Assembly: GCA_015039465.1 (NCBI GenBank)
Contig: MU130237.1
Location: 310,001-374,000 of the forward strand
Direction: 5' to 3'
Origin: Phlegmacium glaucopus
Lineage: Eukaryota; Basidiomycota; Agaricomycetes; Agaricales; Cortinariaceae
DNA: 64,000 nucleotides
Part shown: positions 22,621 through 33,968 of the stretch, piece by piece
Layout of the letters: each line of letters begins with the position of its first letter
How positions within the stretch are numbered: position 1 is the stretch's first letter
Notes under the pieces: model-generated
Databases searched by the model: none
Told to the model about the DNA's origin: nothing
What the model saw: only the letters and a program-made list of their open reading frames with translations
Program-made: the position numbers and the translations under genes

Positions 22621-23792
22621 ATGAGCGACGATGAAGGAGGCCTATTGAATATTCTGCAGGCCCATGGTCAAAGCTTTCTACAATCATTTAATCTGCCCGC
22701 TGATCGCATAAAGAAAAGAAAATGTGAGGAAGACGACACTAATCGAAGTACCAAGAAATCACGGAACGCGGATGATTCTCAAGACGACGAGTACGAAGAA
22801 TGGACTGGCATTGATGACATATCTCATGGGGAATGTGATAATTTGGCTGAAGACTCTGATATTGGTATGTTGTATAATAATTATGTTTGCTCTCTAGTCC
22901 CTGATCCTTTATAGATGTTGGTGAAAACGATGACGATTTTACAGCTCAAAGCTGTCAGGATAACGTTGTGATATTCTCCGACGGGCATTCGAAATCAATT
23001 GCAAATCAGAAAGATTACGTCTCAAAAGCACAAATGAAAGCCTTCATGGTATATGATGGATTTTGTATACTTGTCTGCTATAACCCATCTGATGAATACA
23101 CATAGTCTTCAAAGGTCACAAAATTGATGTCGACTGAGGCGGATGCCTCTAAATTCAAAAAGCTCAAGGCAGACGAAGAGGAGGATCGGTCTGTCCTCCC
23201 TTTGGATCCACAACCAACTTCTTACCATTTCCTGACAGAACGAACGCACAAAACGACGCTATTCTCCATAAACTTGTTCATACCAAACTGTTATCTGGTT
23301 CATTGAGCACTGAGCTCGAACTGACGCCCTCCCAACGACGAAAAGCCTTGGCCGGGCGTGTCTTAGAACTGACCGGCGAAGCCAAACTTGGAAAAGGCGA
23401 AAAGTTGGTCCGGGAAGCAGAAAGAAACAAAGCCTCAAAACGTGTCCGAGAAGGAATCACTAATAAACAAAAGGAACGCAGCAAGCAGGAATTGGAAGAG
23501 GTGATATTTAAGTTTTCATCTGCAGAATGAAACTGACAGACTACAGGCCAAAAACCTAGGCAATTATCACCCAACCTTGAAGAAAGTGTTTGAAGCATCA
23601 TCGTCTACGCCAACTCCTCGTAAGCGAGAGAAAGGTCTAAAGATGGGTGTCGGCAAATTCAACAACGGTTTACTTCGCTTAAGCCGGGATGACATCAGTA
23701 AGGCCACTGGTGGTCATGACGGTGGACCATTTAGCAGTAAAGGCGCTCACGGGGCATTTCGCGGAAAGCCACGGAAACAAAAGTCGCGTTGA
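22621..23792 (+). CDS. FAF1: rRNA-processing protein Faf1 / C1orf131 family
   Basis: Small-subunit processome factor for 18S rRNA maturation (nucleolus). Exons 22621..22864, 22915..23048, 23106..23188, 23239..23500, 23547..23792. The first half is acidic with a basic patch (ADRIKKRKCEEDD, then DDEYEEWTGIDDI). The conserved C-terminal half has a long charged helix (RRKALAGRVLELTGEAKLGK, NKASKRVREGITNKQKERSK) and the family signature KMGVGKFNNGLLRLSRDDIS, ending in a basic GAFRGKPRKQKSR tail. The signature VGKF..G.L.LSK/RDI is what identifies Faf1/DUF4602. Residue content and length (~320) fit. The gene is divergent from the membrane-protein gene with 113 bases between starts. Confidence 0.82.
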
Positions 23793-24638
23793 ATACGATA
23801 TCATATAGCAAACGATTACGCCTCGACCATACAGTTAAACAACAATGTATCGGTCTATGATCATATTATTTTCGTTTGGACATCATGTGGGGAAAGATGG
23901 TGTGGACCTACCTACATCCCTCTCTGGGTACTTTCTACATTGACAGATATATCAACAAGGTTTTCATCCCTGATGAAGGGCGCTTACAGTGGAATTTGAT
24001 TCCCTTTCTCGTCTACAAGGATGACCTTCCATGAAGTGCGGCTTGGAAATCTTGATAGACCATTCTTAGTGAGAAAGGATCATCTCCTTCGCCTAGTCCC
24101 AAAACTCACCGTCCTACAAAATCATCTCCCGCCATGGCATCCATCATCCTACAGAATCATCCTGATCGTTAACACAAAGCATTGTCACCAATTTAAATCC
24201 TACCCAATATTGGGATCGTGTAAAAAGCCCTGGCCACGATTAATAACTCGTTGTGGTAAAAGAGATGGATGGTCAACGGCCACAAACTTTCCTGATCTAA
24301 TGGAAGTAAGTTGCAGCTTTCACCAGTAAACAAACGTTGCTTACTGAAAGAGCTCGTTGCCCAAAACATCCTGGACCACAATTGGTATATTTTTCAACTT
24401 GCTGTGGACCTGGGAGGAGTGGTCTTGTGTTCCCTTGATGGTCCTACCCACTCTACAAGGACACACAATACATCATGATTTTCCTTCGAAATTCAAGAAG
24501 AGTGTTGTGACCCACCTAGTTATCTCGGTCCCATTCTCGTCTTGGAAGATTATGTCAAGGCCTGCTGGTACTATGTAGTAATATATCTCCGGTTCGAAGC
24601 TATCCTCTACGCGATCCGTATGCCCCAGTACGGCCGCC
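23793..24638. other. Gene-poor stretch with fragmentary reading frames
   Basis: About 850 bases between convergent genes. Several short, protein-like but disconnected plus-strand fragments occur (24021..24329; around 24345-24475 reading LLKELVAQNILDHNWYIFQL; 24357..24578), separated by stops and without a consistent set of splice sites. This could be a decayed gene or a long 3' untranslated region. I could not identify a source family. Confidence 0.35.
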
Positions 24639-25503
24639 TTAAGAACAGTCAAGAAGTACGGTAAAGGTTATAATTAATATTCGCCATACCTTACTTGTTC
24701 CGCGATGATCTTGCTTGCTGACATTCGCCCTCCTAGCGCTATTCTCGTTTTCTTCCCGGGGATTTGCCTGAGATATTATTGGTTGGTAATTATTTGGCTG
24801 CTGGCTTGCCTTCTTTTCATTCTCTGCATCATGATGTTCCTGAGCATCTTGCTGATGCGGGTTTGCAGTGATAAACCTCCTGCCATAACGTTTCGGGATG
24901 TCATGGGGTCCTCTGTTAAGGCCGCCCGCCCAATATTGCACGGCTCCACGATCATCAACCCATTCATGAGGAGAATTCCCTGCTCCGCCTCCCCACGAGT
25001 CTCTGCGGGCAGATGGTATAGAGCTCCATAATTTTGTAGGAGCAACAGAGGCCGGCGTTTGGACTTTAGGCTTCTCGCTACCCTCTGAAAAGTGCCGACT
25101 CGAGTCTTCAGATATCGAAGAAGATGGATGATTGGTGTCATAGGCTCGTGTGTGTGGCAGAAATGTATGGGCGGTATCAGCGTGGTTGATATTGGGTGGG
25201 CCTTCAGTCTCCTGGCTGTTGGGCAATACTATCTCCGCGGGCTGTATACATTGTCCTTATCCGCTCGCAAGCTAAACACATTGAAGCTCTAACCTGCGTT
25301 TGATCATATTCCCTAGAATCCTCTCCTTCTGGGACAACTTTCCCCTCTCCCTTTATCGATGTAGATCGATCTGCTATATCGACAGTGGTATTGGGATGTC
25401 TTAGTTTCCTTAGTTTTCCTAAGCTCGTCTTTCTTTCGTTGTAAGTGGTTGGCTTTGGTGTTTTAGCTTGTCCCCTCGGGCGGAAACCAAAAAGTTTTAA
25501 CAT
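24639..25503 (-). CDS. Hypothetical low-complexity protein (270 residues)
   Basis: Two exons, 25503..25294 and 25241..24639; GTTAGA donor and TATACAG acceptor keep the frame. Starts MLKLFGFRPRGQAKTPKP. The composition is polar (Ser, Pro, Asn, Gln, Glu), with a WGGGAGNSPHEWVDDRGAVQ segment, which is the only conspicuous block. It has no predicted membrane segment apart from the last ~15 residues (VWRILIITFTVLLDC), which are hydrophobic; however, an intron donor (GTAAGG) just before them could mean the true end differs. No family recognised. Open frame length and joining phases support a gene, composition alone does not. Confidence 0.55.
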
Positions 25504-25778
25504 GATGTTCTGGCAGAGATAGGACCGGTATATATGCGCCGTCAGATCACATTCATATATACAGAAAGACACGAGGCAATCATGAGTAAACTGCGTCGAG
25601 AGATATGGATATTACTAAACCATTCATAGGACGAAAATAAAATACAATAGAGTTGTGCACATCAACGCGTAACTATAAGATCAACCGAATTCAACGGGTT
25701 ATACTCGGCCGCTACTTAAGAATAGTGAGCCAAAGAGGGTTGCAAAAGACAGGATACAAAGAGTACCTTCAAGGGCAT

Positions 25779-27081
25779 TTACACCCAACTCTTCGCTTGG
25801 CTTTCGCTCCACTGCAACTGCCGAACTTGTGCTAATGCCGCTGTGACCTTACTGATGGTATCCGCGGTTTCGCCAATTGAAATGCAATTCGGAGCTGAGA
25901 TAGATGAAAGTGCTGTTAACCGTCGGGATAAAGCTTGCAAAGATTTTTGTAAAGCTTGTGACGATTCATCTAGGATGTCAGGTAAAGCCTAACAGGTTCT
26001 TTTTAGACAGGATAGAAAGCATCATAAGGGCCCAGTTACCTACTCCAATAGTTGGTGGTGTGGATAGTTGTGTTGGTGGTGTGGATAGTTGTGTTAGCTG
26101 TGGAAAAGGTTTTAAGTTATAGTGAGAGACATTGGACTTGAATTAATCTACCTGGCCGACTTGTGGATGTTGATTTACCGAGGATTGCTGTACCTGTATA
26201 CTTTTAGTGGCAAAATAAGGTAAATTCATTGAAATTTCTCACAGTCGACGGTTGTGTGGATGCTTGAAACCGCTCGAAAGAGTCGTATCTTTGAGATTGG
26301 GCTAAATTAGAACTAATTAATGGAACGTTGAACAAAGTCAATGTTTCTCGCCCGGTCGAGTCAGTCTCTGTCGTATACATGTTACCACAGATGACGCAGT
26401 TCTATGCAGAAACTTGAGATAGAAGATGATATGTGGAATGACCCTGCCGAACCTTCCTTGGATCTTTGTCGTTACTAGATTTTGGAGGCCGGACAAGGGG
26501 AACTCCGTAGCAGGACTCATTAGGACATTCATCGGCAAGCATAGCCCAACCCTTCAAAAGCTTCTTTCCGATCTCTGATGATGCTCTATCAGATTGTTCG
26601 CGACGACGCCTTGTTTCTACAGTCTCTGGAGGGGGAGCAAATATTGGAGAGCTTAGCGATTCAGATATCTCCGTAGGAGGCGTTGATGATCGTGAGATGT
26701 ATGATTCCGATGAAGGATTGGATGAACAGGCAAGTTCGATGTTTTGCGGTTGAGTATGAGTTTCTGGAAACTTTATGAACAAGTGCGAAAAATAGTTTGA
26801 ATAACAACAGCCAGACCTTGCGAGTTCATACTGCAACTTGCGCAAAACACAGTAACGGGAGTTCTACCCTTCGGAGACCGCATAAGAGGGACAGCACATC
26901 CTGGAGTTGGACAAGACTGATCTGTCAGAACCTAACAAAAAGTGATGAGCACACGCAACTTGGCATACGTCCCACTTACCCAGCCTTTCAGCATGTAATC
27001 GCCAAGAACATCAGAAATTTTAGATATCGTCGTCATATTCTCCTCGAAAAGTTGGAAGTTGAGCGCTGAGCGTCGAGCCAT
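25779..27081 (-). CDS. ZNRD2 / autoantigen p27-like double zinc-ribbon protein
   Basis: Member of the Sjogren/scleroderma autoantigen 1 family (animal ZNRD2). Starts at 27081 (MARRSALNFQ). First unit: SKISDVLGDYMLKGWVLTDQ followed by CPTPGCAVPLMRSPKG and a CASC pair. Second unit: SSEIGKKLLKGWAMLADECP, NESCYGVPLVRPPKSSND and ECVICG. Each has two CxxC-like zinc pairs, whereas the animal protein has one ribbon. A Ser/Pro-rich linker with a perfect 21-bp tandem repeat (QLSTPPT twice) leads to a C-terminal helix, LQALSRRLTALSSI and ISKVTAALAQVRQLQ, which resembles the C-terminus of animal ZNRD2. Several short introns. Cellular role in fungi is not established. It is divergent from Mnl1 with ~137 bases between starts. 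Confidence 0.8.
26051..26092. repeat. Perfect 21-bp tandem duplication in coding exon
   Basis: Two identical 21-base units (gttggtggtgtggatagttgt). On the minus strand they encode two copies of the heptapeptide QLSTPPT (in the register TQLSTPP) in the linker of the ZNRD2-like protein. The frame is preserved. Confidence 0.95.
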
Positions 27082-27218
27082 GCACTGAAATAACTTAGAC
27101 CACGTGATCGCTAGTACGTTACCGATCGCCTGTGTAATCAAATCTGGAAATGCCACGACTACGAATATCGACTTAAACCCAGGTCATATTTGCGCCAGGC
27201 TTGGCCTGTCCATCTCTC

Positions 27219-30200
27219 ATGAAGTGGGGAAGCTACTGGCTTGGATGTCTTTTAGCTACCACAATCCTTGCCGTAAATACCTTCAGGTGGTTTCATGTGA
27301 CGGACGCCTCGAGTCCACTCAAAGGCGTGTCTGGTTGGACCGCGCAACGGAAATTGGCAGCCCGGTGTGTCCTAAATCACCATGGATTTTTTCACCTTAC
27401 TCAAAATTTTGTTTAGCGAGAAGACACGAGAATTATGGTATCATGGCTTCGATAGCTACATGACATATGGTAAGCGACTCAGAGAGATCGAGTTAGTTTT
27501 CGAAATTCTCATGACACTCGTCCAACGCTGCGCCCTAGCATTCCCTTTGGATGAGGTAAGACCAATACCGTTCAGAGTTCTCCGCATCTAATTCTCTTGC
27601 GAAAGTTAACTCCGCTATCGTGTTCTGGTCGAGGGCCTGATTGGGCTAATCCGTGAGTAGCTTGCTTTATCATAGACTTTATATGCCAGAATAAAATCCG
27701 TACATAGGGCTAATGTGGCCTCAAACGATGTTGCGGGCAACTTCTCGTTGACTCTAATAGACGTGTTGGACACGTTCGTGGTTCTTGATGATCGTCAAGG
27801 ATTTGAAAAGGCTGTCAAAAATGTACTTGAATGGGTATCCTTCGATGTCAATACCAAACCTCAGGTCTTTGAAACTACGATCCGTGTACTCGGAGGGCTG
27901 TTATCCGGTCACATTTTTGCTAACCAGACTGGACAACCATTTTATCTCCCCTGGTACCGAGGAGAGCTACTAGCGCTTGCACACGACCTTGGGAAGAGAT
28001 TGTTGCCCGCTTTTGCTACACCTACAGGCCTTCCATATGCTAGGGTATATATCGTTTGGGCTTCATTCATACGTCTTTTATTCAAACTTGTCTATTTAAT
28101 TCAAGATAAATCTCCGGCATGGCGTTATTAAAGGCGAAACGCTAGAGACATGTATGTCAGATGTTCTTCCGAAACATTGAATCAAAATAATTGAACGAAG
28201 ATGGTATCTAGGTGTGGCTGGGGCGGGTTCTTTGATTCTAGAATTTGCAACTTTAAGTCGATTGACTGGCGACGACCGCTTTGAAAAGGCAGCATACCGA
28301 GTGCGATAATACGATATACTGTATCATGTCTAAACTAAACCCTTTCAGGCCTTCTTCGGTATTTGGAACCGCAAGTCGGATATTGGTTTAGTTGGAAATA
28401 CTATAAACACACGAACTGGGGTCAGTGTCAATATTTTTGCAGGGAATTGCTGAATGACCTGTCAGCAGGCATGGACGCATCCAGAAACCACAGGGATAGG
28501 GGCAGGCATTGACTCCTTCTACGAATATGCTTTAAAATGGTATATTATGAGTGGTAAACATTCCTCTGTCACCCTGAAAATTCCGTACCGTCATTAAAGT
28601 TTTCCTATCTAGGTGAAACAGAATTTTTAGATGTCTGGGATGATGCCTATGCTGCGATAATGCGATACGCCAGAGCGAAGGATGGTTACTGGGTAATGAA
28701 TTGAGTTCTGCATCTTTATTGATACTCATTGATAACTCCTATTGCAGTACAAGACAGTGAATATGCATAGCGGGGATGCAGCATATAACACCATCGACTC
28801 ACTCTCTGCATTCTGGCCCGGTCTGCAGGTCCTTTCGGGAGATATTCAAAGCGCAATTAAATTGCATCTCCTATGTATGTATAACCAAAGTTGACATCCA
28901 TTTACGTCCTTTTGATAACAAACTTATTTAGATTATAACCTCTGGCGACAACATTCTGGCCTCCCAGAAGTGTATGATGCAAACTACAAGCAGGCAACCT
29001 CTCATCAGTATCCATTACGACCTGGTAAATACCCTTCCCCTAATCTCAAGTATTCATTGACCGTCCCTGCAGAATTTATTGAGTCCACATGGTATTTATA
29101 TCGAGTAAGGCTTTTCCTCCGTAAAATGTTACTCTCTCAAAGATTGCGATCTAGGCGACTCGTGACCCATTCTACCTGGACGTTGGAGAAAGAATTATTT
29201 TCGACATTTCTACTCGCGCTAAAGTCGACTGTGGCTTGACAGGTATTCAAGACCTCCGAATAAATAAACGTGACGACCGGATGGAATCCTTTATTCTGTC
29301 AGAAACGTTGAAGGTTTGCCTTTTTGAAGGAATGACAAGGATTGATTTTCAAAATGCTTTGTAGTATTTGTTCCTTCTCTTCGACGAAGAAAATCCACTT
29401 CACCATGATGATTCTAATTATGTCTTTACGACTGAAGGCCATATCCTTACTCTGAGTCGGGAGCAAATGAAACCGAGATCTCCTGCTCAAAAACGAATGC
29501 GCAGCGTCGAGGACCATCACTGTCCTGCATACAGCCCATTCACAGGTATCAAGCAAACTCAACAGAACGGCCTTGTCCAAGGAGTGCGGTCTCGAGTCGA
29601 TGTAGATTATGCACGCCACCTGGTAGGTTTATCCCCCAATTCTGCCGACCAGGCATATTGGTCACCAAGTGGATGGTGCGAAAGGCCAAAAGTTGATCCA
29701 TATGTTTGTGCCTTCCCATTATTCTCTTCTTGCTCTCTGTTGAACTGATCTTGCAGTCTTACGAATTTATTCTCGCCCCTAACGGCAGGTTGGTCGCTGA
29801 AGATTTAAGTCCTAGTTTGCTCAAATTAGGCGTTGTATCCGACGGGTACATAATTCATAATGTAACTGGAATACGAACCCAGATTGTTCAGCGATTGGAT
29901 GGGAAAGGTTACGATATCAGGAAATGTGAGAATTTCATGCTATACTACATTATGTTTTCACTAATGTAATCGTAGTGGGCCATTATGCTGTTCGACCTGG
30001 ACATGTTGTTTACATCAATGACTCCTCAATATTTCTTACGGCTGGAGAGGATGTAAATATGGCTCAAGACGAACTACGTCAGCGCGATGTGGAAATCCAG
30101 ATACGAATTTTCTCATCCAACATCAATCCTATATTGCAAGTACAAAATGGTAATCTTGATAGTCAAGTAATCGACGTTTCCCTCACGGGTTATTCTGCCC

Positions 30201-30736
30201 AATTCGGTGCCGATCTCTCACGTGCCGTTGCATATCTTACGAAGGAGATTCCTCGTATCAGGAGCAGCGAAGGGGTCGTTGTTCGTCGCGACCCTAAAAA
30301 CCTTCAAGGATGCAACGCCTACCATCAGTCGTACCCAGATAGTGTGCTGGTCGTCCACCGTGGCGACTGTACATTTCTAGAAAAGCTGCTCAAAGCTCGA
30401 GATGCGTCGGCAGCCGGTGTTATCGTTATCAGCAACCAAGACACAATTATCAATCCCACTGCCAATCAGGACGAACTGGCGTTAGCAGGCGACTTGAGCG
30501 ATGTTGGACTTGTACTTTTGACGAACAAAGTGGGTCAAGCATTCGAAAACATGTTGGTTGCCAGTGAACAACTACAGCCTGGGCAAATTATGATGGCTTT
30601 GGAGCACAAACAGGATGTAGGAGGCGTTGAGGACACTTCACATACACCAGTAGACAAGGAGACGGAAGTAAAAGATCCCAACCGAATTTTGTATATTAAT
30701 GGACACCCTCTAATGAACACACGCCTATTGATCTAA
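27219..30736 (+). CDS. MNL1: ER degradation-enhancing alpha-mannosidase (EDEM/Mnl1), GH47 plus PA domain
   Basis: Trims mannose from misfolded glycoproteins to mark them for ERAD. The start at 27219 gives a hydrophobic signal segment ([17 protein letters not shown]). Early exons are small: 27417..27469, 27539..27555 (17 bases), 27606..27652. Family blocks: [51 protein letters not shown], the catalytic acid region [36 protein letters not shown] (second acidic residue), and [13 protein letters not shown]. After the GH47 barrel (ends about 29.75 kb) lies a protease-associated (PA) domain: [20 protein letters not shown] and [13 protein letters not shown]. No HDEL/KDEL retrieval signal; it ends NTRLLI. 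Stop is 23 bases from the convergent APRT stop. Confidence 0.93.
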
Positions 30737-30759
30737 ATCTCTCTATAGTCAGACTCGAC

Positions 30760-31480
30760 TCATTCGTTTGTTTGAACCACTGAGTACACTGGCCCATCCA
30801 ACTTGCTGGACCCTTCCAAGAACGGGATCTCAACGATGAAGAGGTACTCGAGTACCTTTCCCCCTTGTTGAGTGACGAGATCACCTGCAGCCTTAGCAGA
30901 CCCTCCTGTAGTGCCCAATGATCAACATGCACATAAACAAAAAGGTATCTGGTTTGCGTACCCGTCGCTAAAAGGTCGTCTACAACAAGAACAGTTTGGC
31001 CCGGTTTTATAGAGTCAGCTTGCATCTCAAAGGAATCCTAGAAATCCTTTGTCAGTAACCATATACCGAAGATAAATACGGAGTAGCTGACGGTGCCATA
31101 TTCCTTTTTGTAGGTTACGTTGTTACATTGCCCAGGTAGCTTTCCAGGTTTCCTGACAGGAACAAAAGCAGCACCCAGTTTCAACGCAATGATAGGACCG
31201 ATAAGGAACCCTCTTGCGTCAAGGCCAACAACAACATCGATCTTTTCCGCTCCCGAGATTTTGAGTGTATGTGAAGTTATATGTTGAATAAAATGGGTAA
31301 TCAAGGCTTCAAAAGCGAGAGGATTTCGCAAGACGGGGAAAATATCGAGGAAGACGATGCCCTGGGGGATGAAAATAATATGTGAGGCATATCACGAGGC
31401 TCAGGAGTGAAACGACCAACCTTCTTAGGAAAATCAGCATGGGTAGTAAAATGACTTTTTATGAAGGCTACGTCTGCCAT
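30760..31480 (-). CDS. APT1: Adenine phosphoribosyltransferase
   Basis: Purine salvage: adenine plus PRPP to AMP. Starts MADVAFIKSHFTTHADFPKK; exon 1 is 31480..31421. Following blocks: GIVFLDIFPVLRNPLAFEAL, KIDVVVGLDARGFLIGPIIA and FVPVRKPGKLPGQCNNVTYK (substrate loop), then the PRPP-binding motif TVLVVDDLLATGGSAKAAGD split by an intron, and the end YLFIVEIPFLEGSSKLDG. All catalytic blocks are complete; about 180 residues, as usual. The gene is convergent with Mnl1. Confidence 0.95.
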
Positions 31481-32573
31481 ATGTAGGTATATACAAGTGA
31501 AGATATGAAGGTAGGTGCAATCGATGTTATCGCTTGATGCGTGGATCCGGACGTTTTACATGTTCCAGTCACAGATGGGTTGTACTTAATCATCACATAT
31601 TGACAGGTAAAATGGTAAGGTTTTGGGCGCCACTCTTTGCACTGCCACGTTCCCACGAGTCCCCATTGTACTATACAAGAGTCTCCATTGGGTGATACTA
31701 GGTGACCATGGTATTTTCTGTTTGCCTAGACATCTTGTGGGCCATCAAGACCTTTGTGGTAGGCGTCCATGCAGCGGTTGGCAGATCTGTGTAGACAAGA
31801 AAATCCATAAAAAAAATGCATCAGAAATAATAGTACCTTTGGATCTGCACCAACGAAATATCATCAAGACATGCGGCTACTTGCATTTCCTTTCCAGACC
31901 TGCAGAGTAGCTAACTGCACCCCAATACTGCTCAATATAATTTAGTTCGTAATGAAATTTGGTCCTGAAAGTCACATAAGACTTTGGCCTGCGATGACCT
32001 CTTCGAGATGTGATTTCACGCAATAAATAAAAAAGTCTTACCTCTCCACGCCAATATCTTACTGCATTGAATCATACCCTTCACACATTGCCGCGCACCA
32101 CGTATCGGCGGTATCGCACCGCTTATCGCATTACGTACACGGTTTACGTTTATCCGTTATGGGCCCCGATTACCCAAACTAGGCGCGTCGTTATATAATC
32201 ACAATATTAATAGACCTTCTCAAAAACAAGATCTCAGTTCAGAAAAAATAGTCTGTCTGGGAATGAGATCAAAGCAGTATCATGCCAGTATGTATCATCT
32301 CTCATCCCTAACATTGATGTTCATTCTATCAATACTTACCTGCTCAGTGGCGGTGCTCAGCCTCCAAACTCAAGTATCCTTTGGAATGCTTGTACTTTGA
32401 CTTGACTTTGACTGTGGTGTTGTGAGAACCATGTGATGCACCTGTGAAAGCACACATGACTGGGATAATATATCATCTGTTTTGTACTGTGTAATGGGCT
32501 GTGCAATGTAGGCATAGTTGACCACCAGAGAGAATTCGGGTCCTGAGAGATCATATTAAAATTACCATTTTAG
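31481..32573. other. Gene-free stretch
   Basis: About 1.1 kb upstream of APRT. Only short open frames without domains or plausible splice patterns (for example 31623..31910). A word series built on CGCA/TATCG (gtatcggcggtatcgcaccgcttatcgcatta, 32102-32132 region) looks like diverged local repetition. It presumably includes the APRT promoter at its left end. Confidence 0.4.
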
Positions 32574-32983
32574 GCCTGACAAAGCCTAAAGGCGAGGATG
32601 TACCACAATCAACACACCCCCCGAATGGAGAAGTTGTGAGACGCGACACACCGTCCTTCGGCTGCCTCACGGCAGCCGGAGTTCTAACTACCTAACCACC
32701 TACCCAAGACCGCGCTACTGCGCGAAAAGGATATATACCTGATCCCTAAGCCTACCACTAACCTGAGAAAAAACCCTAACACGAACCCCTAACGCTAACC
32801 GTGATCCTAACCAAATTACTAGGCCAACCCAAACCCCAGCGGCACCTAACCGGCAGAGTGGCCGGAGTATCAAAAATAAGTCGATGGCGAGCTACGGCAT
32901 CCAATTTGATGGGAGATCAGCACTTCGTGCCTGAGTGTGCGTGTCGATTGTGGTCACTCCCGCCTAAAGGCTGACATAGCCGT
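32574..32983. mobile_element. Decayed inverted-repeat (MITE-like) element with CCTAA-type interior
   Basis: Left arm 32574..32617 and right arm 32935..32981 are imperfect inverted copies: both hold AGCCT-(AA/TT)-AGGCG followed by ACCACAATC(A/G)ACAC when read inwards. The ~410-base element has no coding capacity. The interior holds a perfect 8-bp hairpin (32659..32678) and then repeated CCTAAC/CCCTAA-type words over about 32695..32860 (for example aaaaaaccctaacacgaacc). The structure fits a non-autonomous DNA transposon remnant. No flanking target-site duplication was established. Confidence 0.5.
32659..32678. repeat. Perfect 8-bp GC-rich hairpin inside the element
   Basis: CGGCTGCC at 32659-32666, loop TCAC, then GGCAGCCG at 32671-32678. 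Perfectly self-complementary and much more GC-rich than the surroundings. Lies inside the inverted-repeat element just before the CCTAAC-rich part. Confidence 0.85.
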
Positions 32984-33968
32984 TTTGGACAGCACAGAGA
33001 CATTGCCATGAAGTTATGTTGAATTTGGTCTGATAAGTTGTGAGGAGAATTAGAGCTTAGGGAATACTCTTAGCAAGTGCTTCTGGAAATGTCAAAATAC
33101 ATACTAGTTAGTAGAGTTTTGAATAGCTCATTGTCTGTCCTGACTCAGATATATGGAGACTCGACTTAGTACCCTAAGATTCCAGCCTAGGCTTGAATCC
33201 CAGTGCTCCCTTGCCTCAGAATATCGAAATTTGCTGAACAGTGTTAAATTTGAATTGTTCTAAGGTGTTTCTAGCACTTTGAAGAAAATTATTAATTTTT
33301 TTTGCACATGCCAAAGGTCATAGATACTAGAAATTGCTTATGTAAATTGCGGACGTTGCGTCGACTTTACGTGATAGTAGAAGTATTTTTGCTATCTGTT
33401 GGTGAGAAAAATTTTCCATGTAGCTTGTGCACGATAGAATTTTTTTTTGTTGGGTTGAGAGAACAGGTGTTTGTGTGGCTTTCTTGCGGCAGTCGGAAAT
33501 GAGGCCAGAAGCGTGCACGTGATCTACAACTGGGGAAGAAATCCAAGAATGTGAAAAGTTGATGCAAAGATGTGGCTACTACCTTAAATTCTATTATAGA
33601 AGATAACTTTGAAATTTGAAGCTTGAAGCAAGTTAAACATTAACTTGATGCAGACATTGTGACACTAGGTAACAGGCCCCAATGCGTATGCGACCGAGTG
33701 TGACGCTTTCCAGTCGCGTACGTTGAGCCCTTCGCTCTTTACTGGACGCATTTATCAACTCTCTCTGGAGAATGCAACCGCCGTTGATGATGGCAACTTC
33801 AAGAGTCAAACTTCTACTGCTGGTGCCGAGGCTCGAGTTCATATGCCCTGTAAAAACTAAGTGCGGAGAGTTGCCAAAGTAAGTGGGCTTCAGTATGAAA
33901 GATTTCAGCTTATCATGAATCGGCAGGTAAAATATTGTTGCGTCATGAAAGTGAATACAACAGAAGAT
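32984..33968. other. Gene-free stretch downstream of eS1
   Basis: About 1 kb, AT-rich. A string near 33185-33215 (aggcttgaatcccagtgctc) faintly resembles a tRNA T-arm, but no acceptor or anticodon stem fits. Short frames only. The part next to 33969 would be the eS1 3' untranslated region. Confidence 0.4.

Noticed and set aside
33185..33215. Possible tRNA T-arm (aggcttgaatcccag)
   Set aside because: No acceptor, D or anticodon stem can be folded around it.
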